Below the pieces are notes generated by a model. The model saw only the letters and a program-made list of their open reading frames with translations, searched no databases and was not told the DNA's origin. A DNA stretch of 64,000 nt from Coccinella septempunctata (lineage: Eukaryota > Arthropoda > Insecta > Coleoptera > Coccinellidae): contig NC_058195.1 in the NCBI RefSeq assembly GCF_907165205.1, positions 23,518,936 to 23,582,935 on the forward strand. The letters are read 5' to 3'. The position numbers and the translations under genes are program-made. This document shows positions 33,057 to 42,457 of this stretch, piece by piece; the first letter of the stretch is position 1; the number at the start of each line of letters is the position of its first letter.

Positions 33057-34290
33057 TAAAATTTATTATGTTAAAAAATGTTTCCTGAGGTATGTCAGTG
33101 TATGCGGATATGAAATGCCACTTCCTCTTTATAATGTCAAGAACTAATTGTTTAGGGATGTTGGTGTATAAGGAGACTACATCAAGAGACGCTAGTACAT
33201 AATTTTCTGGTATTTGGCATGTGTTGATAAACTCAGCAAACTGCAGGGAATTGTTTACATTATATTCAGAGGTGGAGACATTAGGTGATAATATTTGATG
33301 TATTAAATGTGATAAATTATAGGAGGGAGAGTCTATGCAACTAACTACTGGTCTGAAACTGATCGTATTCTTATGTGTCTTACGTAAACCATATAATTTT
33401 GGTATTACAGCGTTATGACGTTTTAACTTCTTTGACTGAGTTTCATCTATTACATTTAAAGCTTTTAATTCATTTACTAAAGCATTACTTGTTTTTTGAA
33501 ATTTCTTAGTTGGGTCTGAGTTTAAAATTCTATAAGTATTACTATCTCTCAACATAAGATGTATATGTGTCATATATTCATGACGATACATTATCACTGT
33601 AGAGTAACCTTTATCAGAACGACATACTATGCATTCAGGGTGTTCAATTAAATATTTTTTGGTGTAAAAATAATCTCTTTCAATTACGTCTATGTGCTGA
33701 TGAATATTATTTATTCTATTAAAATGATTCGTGATTGTATTGACCAATCTTAATCTAAGTTCATTTCTTTCATCATCTGGTGTTTGTTCGCGACACGACA
33801 TGAAGTATTCAATGTCTTTTATGATTAACGGTATATTAGAGTTCTTAAAATCAACATTTATTGAGAATTTTGGTCCCATGGAAAGGATATTCTTGACTTG
33901 AATAGGTAAGTTGATGTCAGTGTAGTTATAAATGAACTTATTGTTCTCTACCAGTTCGAATGTGGTCGCCCCCTCACATAATTTCAACAACTTCCTAATA
34001 TTTTTCTCTCTAATGGAATCAAAGAGTTTATCATATGATATTTGTGCCTTATTTCTAAAATTCTTAAAAATTATTTCCGGTAACAACTGTTTGGATTTTT
34101 TCACCAGGTTGTCAAATGTGACGTTATGTTTCTTCAACTTCCACAACGTGATTTTGATTTCGACATTAAGGATAGACTTCTTGAATCTTGACACCATATT
34201 GTCCAGTTCTTTACAAAAAGGGTGTTCTCCAGCGTTTAACACGTTTTTGACACGAGCTACTTCTCTTTTGATGGAATCATCTTTCAACAA
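31915..34290 (-). CDS. Penelope-like element polyprotein: RT plus GIY-YIG endonuclease
   Basis: 791 codons, open throughout. Landmarks by residue: DKGYSTVIM ~225; IPKLYGLRKTHK ~295; SLDVVSLYTNIP (motif A) ~368; QLDGSAMGNPASSS (motif B) ~425; LYVDDTF (motif C catalytic Asp pair) ~463; FLDMMVMRDDDG; and VVYEVKCEGCDKSYIGMTK (degenerate GIY-YIG) ~666. It would copy element RNA at an endonuclease-made nick. The first ~16 residues after the ATG at 34290 are antisense of the neighbouring inverted copy, so the natural N-terminus was lost or replaced at the junction. Length is near the family norm (~800). It is the only intact RT ORF in the window. Confidence 0.92.
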   Translation of the reverse strand: MLKDDSIKREVARVKNVLNAGEHPFCKELDNMVSRFKKSILNVEIKITLWKLKKHNVTFDNLVKKSKQLLPEIIFKNFRNKAQISYDKLFDSIREKNIRKLLKLCEGATTFELVENNKFIYNYTDINLPIQVKNILSMGPKFSINVDFKNSNIPLIIKDIEYFMSCREQTPDDERNELRLRLVNTITNHFNRINNIHQHIDVIERDYFYTKKYLIEHPECIVCRSDKGYSTVIMYRHEYMTHIHLMLRDSNTYRILNSDPTKKFQKTSNALVNELKALNVIDETQSKKLKRHNAVIPKLYGLRKTHKNTISFRPVVSCIDSPSYNLSHLIHQILSPNVSTSEYNVNNSLQFAEFINTCQIPENYVLASLDVVSLYTNIPKQLVLDIIKRKWHFISAYTDIPQETFFNIINFIFDTSYFSFDGIIFQQLDGSAMGNPASSSIANLVMIELICQCLRRFTFFVPILRLYVDDTFLTIPINCKDQLMEVFNGFNPRLQFTIEEETDGKIAFLDMMVMRDDDGRLVTNWFTKPSSSGRLLNYNSHHPMSQKIGTIKNFLYRSYHLSHEQYHQENERRVVEMLALNNYPRSLVRKIINEYKYKTSNIDKPIEKETTFKHFRFPYIKGLSEAIKRIVERSTLDCTLAFYPINKMGQIYTKVKDETKKVEKSNVVYEVKCEGCDKSYIGMTKQYIVSRINQHSNDCKPINRAKKEKTALAQHHFNTGHIFDFSNFKLLDRESNYIRRSISEMIQIKLHKTVNLRTDTQNLIVIYHNLLERVKNGRGRINVTTSSPTDA

Positions 34291-35385
34291 CTTGACGGTT
34301 CTGCTATGGGAAACCCCGCTAGTTCATCTATAGCTAATTTGGTCATGATCGAATTAATATGTCAATGTTTGAGAAGGCTCACATTTTTTGTTCCTATTTT
34401 AAGACTATACGTGGATGATACTTTCCTCACGATTCCTATAAATTGTAAAGATCAGTTAATGGAAGTCTTTAATGGCTTCAATCCTAGGTTGCAGTTCACC
34501 AGTGAGGAAGAAACCGACGGTAAAATTGCGTTTTTAGACATGATGGTCATGAGAGATGATGATGGTAGGCTGGTGACTAATTGGTTCACTAAACCTTCCT
34601 CTTCCGGTAGACTTCTTAACTACAACTCGCATCACCCCATGTCTCAGAAAATTGGAACAATAAAAAATTTTTTGTATAGATCATACCATCTGAGTCATGA
34701 ACAATATCATCAGGAAAATGAGAGGAGAATGGTTGAGATGTTGGCACTAAACAATTATCCTAGATCGTTAGTGAGAAAAATCATAAATGAATATAAATAT
34801 AAAACATCGAATATAGATAAACCAATAGAGAAAGAGACTACATTTAAACATTTCAGATTTCCTTATATAAAGGGATTGTCTGAAGCAATCAAAAGAATCG
34901 TAGAAAGGTCAACATTAGATTGCACTCTTGCTTTTTATCCGATCAATAAAATGGGCCAAATTTACACCAAAGTAAAAGATGAAACCAAGAAAGTAGAAAA
35001 GTCTAACGTAGTATACGAAGTAAAGTGTGAAGGCTGCGATAAAAGCTATATCGGGATGACTAAGCAATATATAGGCTCTAGAATTAACCAGCATTCTAAT
35101 GACTGTAAGCCAATAAATAGAGCAAAAAAAGAGAAAACTGCCTTAGCCCAACACCATTTCAATACCGGTCATATTTTTGACTTTTCCAATTTCAAATTAT
35201 TAGACAGGGAAAGTAATTATATTAGGAGAAGTATCAGTGAGATGATACAAATCAAATTACATAACACCGTTAATTTGAGGACAGACACTCAGAACCTTAG
35301 TGTAATATATCATAATTTGTTGGAGAGAGTTAAAAATGGTCGAGGAAGGATAAATGTGACAACATCGAGTCCTACAGATGCGTGA
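34244..35385 (+). pseudogene. 5'-truncated second copy of the PLE ORF, inverted
   Basis: In frame from 34247 it reads FDTSYFSFDGIIFQQ, SAMGNPASSS, LYVDDTF and the complete GIY-YIG end, finishing at the same stop as its partner. I count about six amino-acid differences from the minus-strand copy over 359 residues (for example RRLTFF for RRFTFF, KQYIGS for KQYIVS). RT motif A and everything upstream are absent, so it cannot encode an active enzyme alone. Confidence 0.92.
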
Positions 35386-35679
35386 TTGACGGGTATTCGT
35401 TTCGAATCGATCAGCTGACATATTTTCATATGTTCGGGTCGAAATAGTAGACGACCATTTTCAGAAAGATTACGGTTTTAAATGATTAATATAGAGAAGA
35501 GGAAATTGTATGTCTCACCTACCTCCCTGTGAAGGGTGTATTTCAATCTCATCAATTCGGTGAGTTTTTACTTTCAGTTTGATGTGTTCGCCTTCATCAT
35601 TTCTTGTTGTATCGTTTATTGACCATCGTTGTCATTTGTATTTGTGATATTGTTTTGACTGTGATTTTGTTTTATTTAA

Positions 35680-35716
35680 GCCTTGAAAAAGAGTAAAATT
35701 TGCTCGAAACGTCGGC
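35680..35716 (+). ncRNA. Degenerate hammerhead-like motif, PLE end (mirror at 31584-31620 minus)
   Basis: Stem I is GCC (35680-35682) with GGC (35714-35716). The core reads UUGAAAA instead of CUGANGA (35683-35689), with the extra A at 35690. Stem II is GAG..CUC with added A-U pairs, then GAA (35706-35708), the palindrome ACGU (35709-35712) and C. The architecture is kept but the core box is altered, so catalysis is doubtful. Confidence 0.4.
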
Positions 35717-35807
35717 CAATCGAAAAGGATTGTTTACTGTCACCCAGCCCTACAAACCACTAACATTTTCGTCTATAGAATTAGAAGGGTACGAAAGAAT
35801 ATGTCGA

Positions 35808-36446
35808 CTAATTTTTAAACTGCGACAGATGCAAGAGAAGGCCCTTGAACAACAATCAAGGATCTATACAGCCTACATCGATTTAAGTGAGGCCTTCGAA
35901 TAGGTGAATCGAAGTGCGCTATGGAAAATCATGGGACACCTTGGAGTACCCGAAAAATTTTAAGCAGTGTGTAAAAGCCTTCATACGAACACCGCTACAA
36001 CACAGCATACTGGCTCTACAACCGACCATTTCTCAACCAACTCTGGAATAAAACAAGGCTGCGTGTTAGCGCCTTTACTGATCAATATTTTCTCCATAGC
36101 TGTCTCGATAATTGCTGACATGATTATGCCTGTAAGAGGTGTTGGAATAAGATTCAGATTTGATGTAGTCTTATTTAACCTGAAACGCCTCAGAGCGAAA
36201 ACCTGTATCGCTAGCAGCTCAGAGGATCTACAGATAATGCTGGACACCTATAAACACAAATACGAAGCTTTAGGCCTTAGCCTCAATATCGACCTAACTA
36301 AAAATCCTGATAAGTCCACCAGAAAGCTTACAAACAGATACCAGCCTGGAGAATGAAACTCTAAAAGAGGTCGAGCAGTTCAAATACTTGGCAGGCTTCA
36401 TAAATACTGGGGCTTATCATCCAACGACTCTACAACCTCTGTATTG
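35808..36446 (+). pseudogene. RTE-like LINE, RT C-terminal half (resumes after the PLE)
   Basis: It reads LIFKLRQMQEKALEQQSRIY, AYIDLSEAFE (motif A), SGIKQGCVLAPLLINIF (motif B), then FNLKRLRAKT and SEDLQIMLDTYKHKYEALGL. The YADD box (motif C) lies in a lost segment. A stop follows SEAFE (35901-35903). The end of the element at ~36446 abuts the Jockey copy. Confidence 0.85.
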
Positions 36447-36974
36447 TAGTCGAACCAAAAAAGAAGGCAGAAAGTCCAAGCCAATGCTTCAGATGTCAAA
36501 GGTACGGACATGCACAAAATAAATGCTCCTTCCCGTAGAGATGTGTGAAATGTTTGGGAAACCATAGCAGCAAAGACTGTGTGTGAATTCACTAGGAAAG
36601 GTGAAGAAAGAAACGCTACATGCGTTTTATGTGGTGAAGAAGGCCATCCAGCAAGCTCCAAGGGATGTAGCGAATTTAAGCTGATGACCAGAAAGAAGAG
36701 AGTCGGCCAAAAGCAAATAGAACAGAAAAAGCCGTCGAATAAAGACACCAAAACCAAACCTGCAGAACAGGAAAAGGAGAAAGAAACTTCTGAGCCTATG
36801 CAGAAGGAAGAGGAACGAAAGAAATCTCAATTAAAACCGACTGTAAATTGTAAACAAGAAAAAAAGAAAAATATCTGAATCAGCCGATGATTTAGATATT
36901 TTCAACAAGATAATGTTGAAAGTGAAAGAAGAAATGGAGAAAAAGCTTCAAGCATTATTCAGTAAACTGTATTA
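36447..36974 (+). pseudogene. Jockey-clade LINE copy 1: ORF1 with CCHC zinc knuckles
   Basis: Three knuckles can be read: CFRCQRYGHAQNKC (~36487), CVKCLGNHSSKDC (~36544) and CVLCGEEGHPASSKGC (~36620). A Lys/Glu-rich tail follows (KKRVGQKQIEQKKPSNKDTK and beyond). This gag-like protein would bind element RNA. A TAG between knuckles 1 and 2 and a frameshift near 36580 break it. The N-terminal part is missing. Confidence 0.85.
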
Positions 36975-37785
36975 ATGGACCTCACGGATCTTAGGAAGAA
37001 ATCTCTCATGATAATCTCGTGTAACTTGAACGGGATCAACAGTCGGAAAGCCGAGATAGAAGAAATAATATCATGGAGACAACCTGATATTATAGCCCTA
37101 CAGGAAACAAGAATAAACCGGAACAGATGACTGAATTTCATGAATTATGAAACATGTAGCTGCGACAGAATTACAAACACCGGAGGAGGAGTATCAATAT
37201 TGGCGAGAAGTGATCTGAAACACTACTTCAAAAGTATATCCGACGAAACACATGGAGAAACAGAAACAGTGACGATTGTTGCCGAATAAAATCGACAAAG
37301 AGTCGAAATTACCTCGGCATATAAGCGACCACAAAACAATTTATTGGAAGAGGAGTTGAACAACATGTTGGCAGGAATGAACCCAACAATCTGCATTGGA
37401 GATTTCAACTGTGAATCCCCATTATGGAACAGCAGAACAGAGAATAGAAAGGGCAAAAAACTCAAGGATTTCGCCGAAAAACAAAATGCCAAAGTGATTG
37501 GACCAGAGCTACCGACATATCTTGCTTTTGGTATAGGAAAGCCAGATGTAATAGATATCGCGATATTGAAAAATATAACTCAAGAATTGTCGATTGAAAC
37601 TTTGGAAGATGGAACCTCAAACCACAATCCCGTGGAATTGACAATTGGAGAAGAACCAAGAGAAAAACTGATGGAAATAAGAGAATATACCAGTTGGGCC
37701 AAATACAGCCATTTAATACAATCGGAAATAACAGAAATAGGATTTATTCTAATGTCCTTAGATTTAATTAAAAAGGGGGGGTAAT
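36975..37785 (+). pseudogene. Jockey copy 1: ORF2 APE endonuclease
   Basis: It reads LMIISCNLNGINSRKAEIEE, PDIIALQETRI, GGGVSILARSDL, TICIGDFNCESPLW and a degenerate catalytic SNHNPVEL. Stops lie near 37128 and 37288. It aligns with copy 2 at 45061-45758. The frame ends in a PLE-end insertion at about 37766. Confidence 0.85.
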
Positions 37786-38224
37786 TGGTCAGAGGACTAA
37801 TAGAAAAAACTCTGTACTTTTAACTAAGTCGACGTTTCATCAGTCTTTGCTGATTTCTTCAGGACTGCAAACAAACTTTATTTAGTCTACATTCAGAAAT
37901 GTCACAACTAAAAATTCTTACCTAGTTATGTTACACTAAGAAGATGTTTTAAATTGTAAAAATCGTAAAAATCATAAAATCACAAGGAAACAATAAAACT
38001 CAAACAGCTTCGAAAAATTAAGGTTAAGGTTCATAGAAACACGATCACAAATCAGAACATGAATGCGCCCAGCTGAACACGGTCGCAGCTACGCCTGGGA
38101 AAGATGAAGTCACAGATACAGAGGACCATATATACTACCCTCACAAAGGAAGGTAGCCTGAACTACTGATGTTAACCATTATTTTTATTTTTATTTTTTA
38201 CAAATTTACAAAAATAAAAATAAA
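37786..38224 (-). repeat. Solo PLE end inserted in Jockey copy 1, plus AT palindrome
   Basis: No RT sequence is present. The hammerhead-like motif at 37827-37866 (minus) marks it as a PLE terminus. At about 38176-38232 two runs of TTTTTA-type units form an inverted repeat of ~18 bp around acaaatttaca. About 30 codons of Jockey ORF2 are also missing here compared with copy 2. Confidence 0.6.
37827..37866 (-). ncRNA. Hammerhead-like motif in a PLE end
   Basis: On the minus strand: stem I AGUC/GACU (37866-37863, 37830-37827), core CUGAAGA (37862-37856), extra A (37855), stem II AUCAG/CUGAU (37854-37850, 37843-37839), GAA (37838-37836), palindrome ACGU (37835-37832), C (37831). Four pairs in stem I and five in stem II, with both core boxes intact. 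Confidence 0.55.
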
Positions 38225-38430
38225 AATAAAAAGCACGAGGAGGGTGAAGAGACCAGCACCAAGTCATCCGCATGGCGATACGCCTCAAGAAGAAAAAGGT
38301 CTTATACGAGAAAATCGAAGACTCAGAGGAATATATCGGATGAATAAAAATGAATTGAATAGAAGGAACCTCAACCGCCATAGCCAAGTTCTGAAAAATG
38401 CCCTGAAAGATCTAAGAACAAGCAGATGGA
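38225..38430 (+). pseudogene. Jockey copy 1: ORF2 linker segment
   Basis: It reads STRRVKRPAPSHPHGDTP, then ENRRLRGIYRM and LNRHSQVLKNALKDLRTSRW, matching copy 2 (STKRRRKPIPKHSHGDTP, RHSQ-type text) between the endonuclease and RT domains. It is broken at ~38430 by the LINE 38431-40918 and continues at 40919. Confidence 0.82.
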
Positions 38431-40918
38431 ACAAACCTTGCTTGACGTGCCTTGCGTGACTTGCTTGAACAATGCTTGACGTAAATGTTTGTCTATCCTT
38501 AAAGAGCAATGATATAATTTATAGGTTTAACTACAAGCGTGCTGATTATGATTTGATTAATCGTTCTCTCTCCGGAATTTCTTGGTCTGATCTTTTCAGC
38601 CATGATGATGTTGACCTTGTTGTTGATGAGTTTTATGATATTCTTTACAATGTAATTGATCTTCTCGTACCTAGGACGAAGGTGAACAGACGTTATCCAC
38701 CTTTTTACTCTTTCGAGTTGATTAAGCTAATTAAGTATAAAAATAGAATTCACAAGAGATGGAAAACTTATAAGAATCTATCCGATCAAATAGAATTTAA
38801 GGCATTACGTTGCTCCTGCAAAAGATTAATTAGACGTGATTTTGTGAAATACAAGCATTCCATCGAAAGTCAGTTAGCATTCGACCCGAAAAAATTCTTT
38901 AAGTTTGTATCTGTTAAAGACAAGGTTTTCAGCTGTCCTAACCGTATGACATATGGCGAAAGAACCGCAAACGGTGGCAAAAACATCAGTAATCTCTTCG
39001 CGGATTTTTTCGAAAGTGTTTATGTTACACCGAATCTTGAGGCCAACTCTGATGAAGACCGTGTGTTTGGTTCTTTCTTATTAGATAGAATCAACATTGA
39101 TGCCGCGGACGTTGAACAAGCTTTGTTTTCTCTAAATCTTAATAAAAGTCCTGGGCCAGATTCTATTCCCCCTCTGTTCATTCGTTCATGTGGTGCATCA
39201 GTTGTTGAACCCTTGACCTTAATATTCCAAAAATCTCTTAAAGCTGGAGTTTTTCCGAAACGTTGGAGGTTGGCATGTGTTGTTCCTGTTTTCAAGGCAG
39301 GTAGTAAGCTGTCTGTGGAGAATTACAGGCCAATAAGTAAGCTTTCTATTTTTGCGAAATTATTTGAGTCCCTAATTTATCCTCACTTATTCCATCTTGT
39401 CCAATCTCAGATTATTCCCGAACAACATGGCTTTTTTAAGGGACGTTCTGTTGAAACGAACCTAGTAAACTTTACTGAGTTTTTGCTGAATAGTCTGGAT
39501 GAGGGAGTTCAAGTAGATGTCATTCATACAGATTTTAGTAAGGTTTTCGACAAGGTAAGCATTGATAGACTTCTTATAAGGTTGTATGAGGTTGGAGTCT
39601 GCGGGTCTCTCCTGCGGTGGTTTGAGTCTTATCTCAGGAATAGGTCACAATACGTCTCGGTAGAGGGTTTCGAGTCGCGGTTCATATTGGCTTCATCCGG
39701 GGTACCTCAAGGATCTCATTTAGGGCCATTGCTATTCATAATTTATATTAACCACATTATTAAAATATTCAATTTCTGCAAAGTTCTCATGTTCGCCGAT
39801 GATTTAAAAATGTTCATTAAAATCCGAGACGTCGGTGATTGCCTACGGCTTCAGAATGATCTCAACTCTTTTATGGAATTCTGCGCAAATGCTAATCTAT
39901 TTATAAATACAACTAAATGTCACGTGATTACTTTCTCGAGGAAGAGAAATCCCATAATATTTGAGTATTTGTTGCTAAACTCGCCGCTGATGCGTTCTAG
40001 TCATACACGAGATCTGGGTGTTACCTTTGACTCCCACCTCAGATTTGACCTACACATCGATAACATTGTTGCAGCTTCCAGCGTGATGCTTGGTTTCATA
40101 TTAAGACAGAGTCGATCGTTTTCCAATTATAGATCATTTATTTAGCTTTATTACGCTTACGTATTCAGCAAGCTGAACTTTGCTTCGATTGTGTGGAACC
40201 CGCAGTATAAAACTTACATAGACCGAATAGAAAAGGTTCAGATGAAATTTCTGCGGTTTCTGGGTTCGGAGTGTGGTCTGCGGTTGAATAGGGGGGATCC
40301 TGGTAATTATGAGATAAGGTTGAATCACTTCAAAATGGTCAGTTTGCAGAATCGCAGAATCATGAGTGACATACTCTTTGCTGATAAGTTGCTGACTAAT
40401 CAGTTGGAATCGTTGTCACTCTTATCGATGATCAACTTTAATGCTCCATTGAGGAGAGTCAGACAGCTGGAGACCTTTGTCTTGCCCTTGAGGCATACCA
40501 ATAGCTCTAGGAATTCCCCCATTGTTCGGATGCTTGGTCGCTGTAATTGTTTTAAAGATTTGGTGGATATAATCGGTCTGAGCCACAAAAATGTTAAAAA
40601 ATGTTTGAGTTGCCATTTCCGGGAGACCCCTAATTGATAATGTTTTTTGTGTTTTCTACTTCACTGTTTTCTTCCATCTTTTGTAGATCTGTGTTACCAT
40701 ATCTAGGTATAATTTAATATAGTATAAATGATAAATTGGTAACTTAGGAATTCAATATTCTTTTACTGTGTACTTTTTTTCGGGTTATGTATTATGTACT
40801 TTCGTAAATTGAATACTACATTGTGAACATTCTTTTGGGCATTAGTTTGCCTGCTTATGTTCTTTTATAAATAAATAAAAAAAAATGAAAAAAATAAAAA
40901 AAAATAAATAAAAAAAAA
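38431..40918 (+). mobile_element. 5'-truncated CR1/Jockey-group LINE nested in Jockey copy 1
   Basis: The insertion lies between the Jockey codons for RTSRWNK and VQELNTFDHSAW. It begins with a short filler in which ttgcttgacgt-like units repeat (38437-38480), then ORF2 lacking the endonuclease. It ends in a TAAA/A-rich tail (40868-40918). Confidence 0.85.
38472..40637 (+). pseudogene. CR1/Jockey-group LINE ORF2: reverse transcriptase, one in-frame stop
   Basis: A single frame of 721 codons interrupted only by TAG at 40143-40145. RT motifs: SPGPDSIPPLFI, NYRPISKLSIFAKLFE, EQHGFFKGRSVETN, DVIHTDFSKVFDKV (motif A), SGVPQGSHLGPLLFIIYINH (motif B), VLMFADDLKMF (motif C, FADD). The thumb and C-terminal region follow, ending RETPN. 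It belongs to the same broad group as 23643-26500 and 52685-54798. The near-open frame suggests a fairly recent insertion. Confidence 0.9.
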
Positions 40919-41330
40919 GGTTCAAGAACTGAATACATTTGATCATTCTGCATGGAGAATGCAAAAAAGGCTAAGAGGAGAAAAGACTAAAATTCCAGCC
41001 CCACACGGAGAAAGGGGAATGGCGTATATCAATACTGATAAGTCAGATGCATTGGCGGACTCGATCGAACGAGAATCGAGAATAAATTACAGGACGACGA
41101 TAATGAAGATTTTGAAGAACTGGTTGAAGAAGATGAAGAAGAAATGGATGAATTACCAGCGGCTGCTGAAGTAGAAAAACCAACATCGCCAAATTAAATC
41201 AGGGAAATAACTAGAAGTTTGAAGAAGAGGAAAGCTCCCGGAAGCGATAAAATATCGAATGTTATGTTGCAGAAATTACCTAGAAAAGGCATAGCGCTCT
41301 AACAAATATCAATGTTGAAATAAGTCAAGA
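40919..41330 (+). pseudogene. Jockey copy 1: start of RT (resumes after nested LINE)
   Basis: It reads VQELNTFDHSAWRMQKRLRG, ADSIERESRINYR, then REITRSLKKRKAPGSDKISN, the KAPG-D box that opens the RT. The rest of the RT is gone. It aligns with 46013-46400 of copy 2. Confidence 0.82.
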
Positions 41331-41604
41331 AGTCATAATTGTGACCATTCCTGACTCCAAAAATGGAATGTCACGTACATTCCATTGCCGAATGCGACTT
41401 TCATTTCTTCATCACTGTTGGGAACTACATGGATAGTCGACCGAAAAAACAAACCCCACAGGTTGCACTGCAGCCTGACACCGAGGACACCTCTACTGGA
41501 GGGGTTCACCCATAAAAGCACTGAAATAGGCGCCTTCAGTAAATGAAGGGGACTCAAAACCGGGGTCTTCATCGACTGTCGTCCCTAAAAGACGGAACCG
41601 CAGT
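41331..41604. other. No gene recognised; possibly Jockey 5' UTR
   Basis: A non-coding stretch of higher G+C than its neighbours, between the end of Jockey copy 1 and ORF1 of copy 2. Its position suggests 5' UTR of copy 2, unproven. Confidence 0.35.
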
Positions 41605-42003
41605 GGTGCGGAAAAAAAAGGGCTTATTGTGTTCTATGTGAAGAGCAAGGACAGGTACAAGGGATGAAGCGAATGGAAATTGGTCACTAAAAAGATCAAG
41701 AGATCGCCAAGATCGAACCAAACCAGCTCGAGGCCAACCCAAAATAGTCCGAAGCCAGCCCAAAACTCTTCGGAAGTGAAGAAACCCCAGGAAACTGCAA
41801 CCAAAGCAGTCAAAGAGACGAAGAAACCAGAGAAAAATACGGAAAAGGCAAAAATCGTCAAAAAAGCCGAAACCAAGAAAGGAATTTCTGGAGTCACTGA
41901 GGAACTGGATAAGTTCACGAAGAACCTCCTGAGCACGATGATGCAGAATCTGGAGAAAGAGATTGAGAAGAAGATGCAGCAAATTATTAAGAATATTTAA
42001 TGG
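41605..42003 (+). pseudogene. Jockey-clade LINE copy 2: ORF1 C-terminal part
   Basis: Starts with a remnant knuckle CVLCEEQGQVQG and a frameshift, then LVTKKIKRSPRSNQ, a Lys/Pro-rich linker and an amphipathic end LEKEIEKKMQQIIKNI before TAA (41998-42000). Aligns with 36620-36900 of copy 1. ORF2 resumes across the PLE insertion at 45061. Confidence 0.8.
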
Positions 42004-42076
42004 CTGATACGACGATAAAGAACAATCTCATAATTTAAAGAAAACGTATAATTTGAGTATATTTTATCGTAGAGCT

Positions 42077-42114
42077 GGTAGAGCGCTTTCGGCTAGTTAG
42101 CCATCATCAGTACC
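42077..42114 (-). ncRNA. Hammerhead-like motif, left terminal repeat of the PLE
   Basis: Identical in reverse complement to 44934-44971: stem I GGUA/UACC, CUGAUGA, extra U, stem II GGCUA/UAGCC, GAA, palindrome AGCGCU, C. In the transcript sense of the main copy it lies in the 3' terminal region. Confidence 0.58.
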
Positions 42115-42457
42115 GCTAAAAATAAGAAATTGTGTTGTCAACAAATTACAAGAGACAACCACAAAAAAACTTACTTGTCCTAAAATAAACACAAAGTGCC
42201 CACAGAGTGCAAAGTCATACATAAAATGGGTCTGGGAAAATGTACCACTATAAAAATCAAGGTTTTAAAACGACCTAGTCGACTATACATAGAAACAATT
42301 ATAAACAAAAACATTATAAAATGACATAAATATCCATAACCTCGGTTTTTTGGACAACCATAGAATAGAAAGAAGTTTTTGAAAAATATGTTGTGGTCAT
42401 GATGAAAATATAGTATATATGTAAGGTAAAATTATTAAAGATGACGATATGTACTTC

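Larger units (their letters stand above)
34244..35771 (+). repeat. Right arm of the 1528-bp inverted duplication
   Basis: Partner of 31529-33056. A further 36 bp (35772-35807) with no counterpart on the left lie between this arm and the right target duplication. Confidence 0.92.
31525..35807 (-). mobile_element. Penelope-like element insertion with 12-bp target duplication and large inverted duplication
   Basis: The target ctaatttttaaa occurs at 31513-31524 and again at 35808-35819, and excision would restore the host LINE frame. Within, 31529-33056 and 34244-35771 are inverted copies of exactly 1528 bp. The minus-strand copy is almost complete (31529-~34240); the plus-strand copy is 5'-truncated inside the RT. 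They meet head to head at 34243/34244. The few amino-acid differences between arms point to a recent event. Confidence 0.93.

Noticed and set aside
33932..34333. 133-codon plus-strand ORF
   Set aside because: Antisense shadow of the PLE RT gene 31915-34290.
36398..36757. Hydrophobic minus-strand ORF of 119 codons
   Set aside because: Antisense of the zinc-knuckle ORF1 of Jockey copy 1.
41569..41982. Phe/Leu-rich minus-strand ORFs resembling a membrane protein
   Set aside because: Antisense of the Lys/Pro-rich Jockey ORF1 segment on the plus strand.
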